Source of the DNA: Clostridia bacterium
GTDB lineage: Bacteria; Bacillota; Clostridia; Oscillospirales; Acutalibacteraceae
Length of the DNA: 6,427 nt
Assembly: GCA_900767015.1 (NCBI GenBank)
Contig: CAAFXQ010000319.1
Coordinates: 1 to 6,427 of the forward strand
Direction of reading: 5' to 3'
This document shows positions 3,536 to 6,427 of the stretch, piece after piece (the stretch's first letter is position 1; each line of letters opens with the position of its first letter). The position numbers and the translations under genes are program-made. A model generated the notes under the pieces. It searched no databases, was not told the DNA's origin, and saw nothing but the letters and a program-made list of their open reading frames with translations.

Positions 3536-6427
3536 TTATATAAAATTTAAAAATCTGCGTTTTGACTTTTTGGCAAGATGCGAATCCTGAGCGGCAAAGA
3601 ACGGATTGTCATAAGTTACCGTAACCTGTTTCTTATCAAAGCCGCCGACAAAAACAACATCATGGTTCGGCATGACAAATTTTCCGGCAGCGTCAACAGC
3701 TGCATCGCCCGTTGCCCAACCGTTGAATTCATATCCTTTCAGGAAACCATCTTCTTCAAGGCCAACCGTTTCGCCGTATTGATAGGTTTTTTCTGTTGGC
3801 AGTGCTGATGCACCATCATATTCCTTGTCGTAAATATAGGTTACTTTATATGTATTGCTGCTGTAATAAACCTTGAGCGTGGTTGAGCCGTCGCCGGCAA
3901 CAATGTCTTTCAGATGGTTGTATTCGCAGTCAACATCGAACGTGTAGCCCGTAAACGCCTTTGACGTGTCAGCGTTGACTTCTTCGTCCGTTGTCGCTTC
4001 CCCGGGAACCGTTTCAACAAGCTTGTATGACCCGTCGGGCTGTTCAAGATAGTATTCCGTCTTGTAAGCCGTATCGGTGTCCGGTATAAACGAGCCGACA
4101 AACAGTACATCGTTATCCGGCATTGTAAATGCGCCGTCAGTCACCGTTGCGTCCTCGGTTTTCCAACCGCTGAAGGTATACCCCGCAGCTGCAGCCTGCG
4201 GTTCGACCGTCACCATGTCCTTATAATACTTCGTCGTTTCCAAAGGAAGCTCAGAAGCGTCATCAGGCACAACGCCTTCATATTGATACGTCACCTTGTA
4301 AGGCGTTTTTGTGAAGTAGCCCGTTATTGTAACGTCCTTTTCAGGCATTACAAAGCTGCCGTCTTCGTCAATCTCAACATCCTCCGATGACCAGCCATGG
4401 AAGGTGTAGCCCATCGCCGCCGCATCATCGGCAACATCCACAATTTCATCGGAATAGTATTTTTTATCCCTCGGAAGTGCAGTAGCGTCATCGGGACAGT
4501 ACTCGCCGACATACTTATACGTTACAACATGATCTTTAATTTTGATATTCACAACGGGTGACAGAATTACGGTATTCGTTTTGCCGGGGACAATTTCAAT
4601 CATGTTTTCATTGATATGATGCCTGAAGGGCGCTTTTGTTTCTAAAGCAATATATCTTTCTCTGAAAAGATTGTTGAATTCAATAAGACCGTCCGTGCTC
4701 TTCTTATGGCTGACAAAATACCATGTCTTTCCGTTGTATTGAATCGTTGCCTGAACATCTGAAGGAACAAAAATGCTTCGATCACTTTCATTCGGGCTGT
4801 AAAGTGCGAAATAAGCATAAGGATTTCCGTTTATATCTTCTTTGATTTGATAAACAATGCCGTTTTCATCAGTACAACAGGCGCCGCTGATGTTTGAAAT
4901 CGGTTCGGCTGCATTTTTGACGGAAGAAGCCGAAATATAGATATATGTATTCGAGCTTTCAAAGGTTACATCCTTATATCTGATAAATGCACTGAAGAAA
5001 TTATCGGGAAGAAAATCAACATCGTCACCGATTGTCATATGATAGCTTTCCGCAAAGTTAACGTCTGCGCTGCGGTTTTCCTGCGTATGAAGATTTTCGA
5101 CATTTCTTGAGTTCCATGTGAAGTCATTGATATAGGCCGGGGGATTGCCTGTTACAGTAGTAAAAATATTGGAAGAAAATTCAGTTAAATTTACAGACGT
5201 TGTGTAGCTTGAGAATGTACAGCCGGCAAAACAATCATTTCCGATTGTTTTAACGGAGTCACATTTGATGCTTTTGATATTTGAACAGTTCTTAAATGCA
5301 TTCGGAACAAAATCCGGATCATCTGTTACGGTTACATATTTCAGTGTATCCGGTACGGTCACTTCTGTCAGCCCGCTGCAGCCGTAAAATGCATTCGTAC
5401 CGATTGTTCTTATTGTATCCGGAAGCGTTATTTTCTTTAAGTTCGTACAGTTCTCAAATGCCTTGCGGGGAATCGCTACGCAGAAATCCGGAACCACAAC
5501 CTCCTGTTCCTCACTGAAATCCGTTTCAAGCCAATATTCATATTCTTCTCTACTTGAAAGATAATATGTTTCGCAAGGAGCCCAAACGCTGTTATATTTG
5601 TTCCAGGTAGAACTCCATCCGTCCTGCGCTGTTTCAACATCCGTGAAGAAACAGAGCTCCGATGAACAGCCGCCAAACGGTCCTGCATGCCAGTCGGAAA
5701 TTGTGGTTACGGTTGAAGGAATATAAACATACCGCAAACCGGTGCAGCTTCCAAATGCACTTCTATTTATCGTTGTTACACTGTCGGGAATATCAACACG
5801 CAAAATATTCGAGCAAGACGAGAAGGCGCCTACACCGATTGATTCGAGCCCTTCGGAAAGGGTTAATTGGGTTAACCCTGTGCATTTTTCAAAAGCACTA
5901 TTATTGATTGTTGTCACGTTGGGCGGAATCACAAGTTCTTCAAGCCCGCTACAGCCGTAAAATGCATAACTGCCGATTGTGGTAACCGCTTCCGGTATAA
6001 TCAATTCGGTCAGTCCGGTACAGCCGTAAAATGAATAATTATTGATTGTTGTCACACCGGATGGAATCATGATTTCTTTAAGTCCGCTGCAACCGTAAAA
6101 GGCATAACTGCCGATTGTTGTAACCGCTTGCGGTATGAGCAATTCGGTCAGTCCGCTACAGCCGTAAAATGCATAATTTCCGATTGAAGTAACCGATTCC
6201 GGTATTGTAACCTTTGTCAGACCTGTACAATTATAAAATACATTGTTCCCGATTGCTGTAACCGATTCCGGTATCGTGACTTCTGTCAGTCCGGTACAGC
6301 CGTAAAATGCATAATTCCCGATTGAGGTGACAGATTCTGGTATCGTGACTTCCCGAAGTCCGGTACAACCGGAAAACGCATTCGTTCCAATCATTCTTAT
6401 TGTATCCGGAAGTGTGATTTTTTCTAA
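3536..6427 (-). CDS. BspA-like leucine-rich-repeat surface protein with InlB B-repeats, N-terminus cut by window edge
   Basis: This is a large, probably secreted or surface protein of the kind thought to mediate binding to host proteins, other cells or plant material. 963 residues are visible and the frame is open through the right edge, so start and signal peptide are outside; the first internal ATG at 6394 lies in a repeat and is not the start. In order it has about eleven 23-residue BspA/TpLRR repeats of pattern xxVTIPxSVTxIGxxAFxGCxGL (6427-5657), a linker with QDGWSSTWNKYNS (5656-5511), a second LRR cluster (5510-5213), a poorly conserved middle region (5212-4538), two InlB B-repeats (4537-4073), one MucBP-like repeat starting YKTEYYLEQPDGSYKLVET (4072-3857), another InlB B-repeat (3856-3629) and a 30-residue basic tail ending KKSKRRFLNFI. 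No LPxTG signal, dockerin, membrane span or cell-wall-binding repeat follows, which is odd for the class and suggests a lost C-terminus. The stop is 18 bases before the regulator ATG, with no terminator between. Confidence 0.9.
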   Translation of the reverse strand, partial: LEKITLPDTIRMIGTNAFSGCTGLREVTIPESVTSIGNYAFYGCTGLTEVTIPESVTAIGNNVFYNCTGLTKVTIPESVTSIGNYAFYGCSGLTELLIPQAVTTIGSYAFYGCSGLKEIMIPSGVTTINNYSFYGCTGLTELIIPEAVTTIGSYAFYGCSGLEELVIPPNVTTINNSAFEKCTGLTQLTLSEGLESIGVGAFSSCSNILRVDIPDSVTTINRSAFGSCTGLRYVYIPSTVTTISDWHAGPFGGCSSELCFFTDVETAQDGWSSTWNKYNSVWAPCETYYLSSREEYEYWLETDFSEEQEVVVPDFCVAIPRKAFENCTNLKKITLPDTIRTIGTNAFYGCSGLTEVTVPDTLKYVTVTDDPDFVPNAFKNCSNIKSIKCDSVKTIGNDCFAGCTFSSYTTSVNLTEFSSNIFTTVTGNPPAYINDFTWNSRNVENLHTQENRSADVNFAESYHMTIGDDVDFLPDNFFSAFIRYKDVTFESSNTYIYISASSVKNAAEPISNISGACCTDENGIVYQIKEDINGNPYAYFALYSPNESDRSIFVPSDVQATIQYNGKTWYFVSHKKSTDGLIEFNNLFRERYIALETKAPFRHHINENMIEIVPGKTNTVILSPVVNIKIKDHVVTYKYVGEYCPDDATALPRDKKYYSDEIVDVADDAAAMGYTFHGWSSEDVEIDEDGSFVMPEKDVTITGYFTKTPYKVTYQYEGVVPDDASELPLETTKYYKDMVTVEPQAAAAGYTFSGWKTEDATVTDGAFTMPDNDVLFVGSFIPDTDTAYKTEYYLEQPDGSYKLVETVPGEATTDEEVNADTSKAFTGYTFDVDCEYNHLKDIVAGDGSTTLKVYYSSNTYKVTYIYDKEYDGASALPTEKTYQYGETVGLEEDGFLKGYEFNGWATGDAAVDAAGKFVMPNHDVVFVGGFDKKQVTVTYDNPFFAAQDSHLAKKSKRRFLNFI
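3537..3576 (-). promoter_or_regulatory. Possible promoter/operator region of the sugar operon (weak)
   Basis: A promoter for the GntR-led operon is expected near here because the gene before it encodes an unrelated surface protein. The minus strand carries TTGCCA at 3576-3571 as a possible -35 element, followed by an AT-rich stretch including TTTTTAAATTTTATATAA at 3554-3537. No hexamer at the usual 17-base spacing is a good -10 match, and TATATA at 3542-3537 would put the transcript start too close to the ribosome site. An imperfect inverted repeat (AAAAATC at 3549-3555 against GACTTTTT at 3564-3571 on the plus strand) could be an operator half-site pair or chance. All of it lies inside the last codons of the surface-protein gene. 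Confidence 0.22.
3629..4537 (-). repeat. InlB B-repeat / MucBP-like C-terminal repeat region of the surface protein
   Basis: Three InlB B-repeats (Listeria-Bacteroides type) share the order VTYxY, a DDASxLP-like segment, a YY or YQY strand, GYTFxGW, and a closing FVMPxxDVxFxGxF: 4537-4310, 4309-4073 and 3856-3629. Between the second and third lies a different 72-residue unit at 4072-3857 with YKTEYYLEQPDGSYKLVET, GYTFD and STTLKVYY, like MucBP domains. Such small beta-grasp repeats usually act as stalks between a ligand-binding LRR head and a cell-wall anchor. Confidence 0.82.
4700..4864 (-). other. BspA-type strand module within the middle region of the surface protein
   Basis: The translated segment reads NGIVYQIKEDINGNPYAYFAL, then SIFVPSDV, then QYNGKTWYFVSHKKS. 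This resembles the module that often begins LRR blocks in BspA-like proteins (a GIxYxI strand, an IP-S-V strand, then NGKTYxVTxI). Here no regular repeats follow, so it may be the vestige of a further LRR block. The rest of 4538-5212 shows no domain I recognise. Confidence 0.45.
5213..5510 (-). repeat. Second LRR cluster of the surface protein
   Basis: Four irregular BspA-like repeats follow the linker: EVVVPDFCVAIPRKAFENC, then KKITLPDTIRTIGTNAFYGC, then a longer unit with an 8-residue insertion (TVTDDPDF), then KSIKCDSVKTIGNDCFAGC. The second of these is strikingly like the first visible unit at the right edge of the window. Confidence 0.8.
5657..6427 (-). repeat. Tandem 69-bp coding repeats: BspA-like LRR array, about eleven units
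   Basis: Each unit encodes 23 residues with the TpLRR/BspA pattern: a short strand (EVTIP, ELIIP), SVTxIG, then AFYGCTGL or AFYGCSGL. The cysteine and the GL ending recur in nearly every unit. On the plus strand the segment ccgtaaaatgcata or a close variant recurs every 69 bases from about 5954 to 6297, with a diverged copy near 6366. The last unit (5734-5657) is 26 residues long and degenerate (SDWHAGPFGGCSSE) and caps the array. The array continues beyond the right edge. Confidence 0.92.

Noticed and set aside
3518..3580. Rho-independent terminator after the surface-protein gene
   Set aside because: The only inverted repeat here is a weak AT-rich one lying inside the coding end, with no GC-rich stem followed by a T run.
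5873..6360. Regular 69-bp spacing of similar short segments that might suggest a CRISPR array
   Set aside because: The frame is open throughout and the whole period is conserved as protein repeats; there are no unique spacers or palindromic repeats.

Overview
The window looks like chromosomal DNA of a low-to-mid GC Gram-positive gut-type Clostridia (Ruminococcaceae/Oscillospiraceae/Lachnospiraceae-like). This rests on the strong GGAGG ribosome sites, the BspA-type leucine-rich-repeat protein carrying InlB B-repeats, and the long fused form of mannose-6-phosphate isomerase. The organism assignment is inference from gene types; no marker gene is present. All supported genes lie on the minus strand, so transcription runs from high to low coordinates.

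Layout in order of transcription: (1) 6427-3536, a large surface-type protein, open at the window edge, with about eleven 23-residue BspA-like leucine-rich repeats, a linker, a second small LRR cluster, a degenerate middle region, then InlB B-repeats and one MucBP-like repeat, and an abrupt basic tail with no anchor. (2) 3517-2795, a GntR/HutC-family regulator with a UTRA sensor domain. (3) 2798-1431, a class I mannose-6-phosphate isomerase with an extra N-terminal domain of about 200 residues, cut short at its C-terminus. (4) 1434-1219, the last 71 residues of a ROK-family sugar kinase. (5) 1199-1, a GPH-type (MelB-like) sugar:cation symporter running off the left edge.

Genes 2 to 5 read as one sugar operon: regulator, isomerase, kinase, transporter. 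The likely theme is import of a mannose-containing sugar, phosphorylation by the ROK kinase, isomerisation of mannose-6-phosphate to fructose-6-phosphate, and control by the GntR protein sensing a sugar or sugar phosphate. The exact sugar cannot be read from the sequence.

The most notable point is damage or a chimeric join. At about 1434-1450 the isomerase loses its C-terminal part and the kinase loses its N-terminal three quarters, as if roughly 1 kb had been removed between them. A second odd join may lie at 3536-3630, where the surface protein ends without any sorting signal or terminator only 18 bp before the regulator. Either could be a real deletion or an assembly error. I see no RNA gene, CRISPR array, insertion sequence or clear novel system. 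No stretch over 300 bases lacks a gene.
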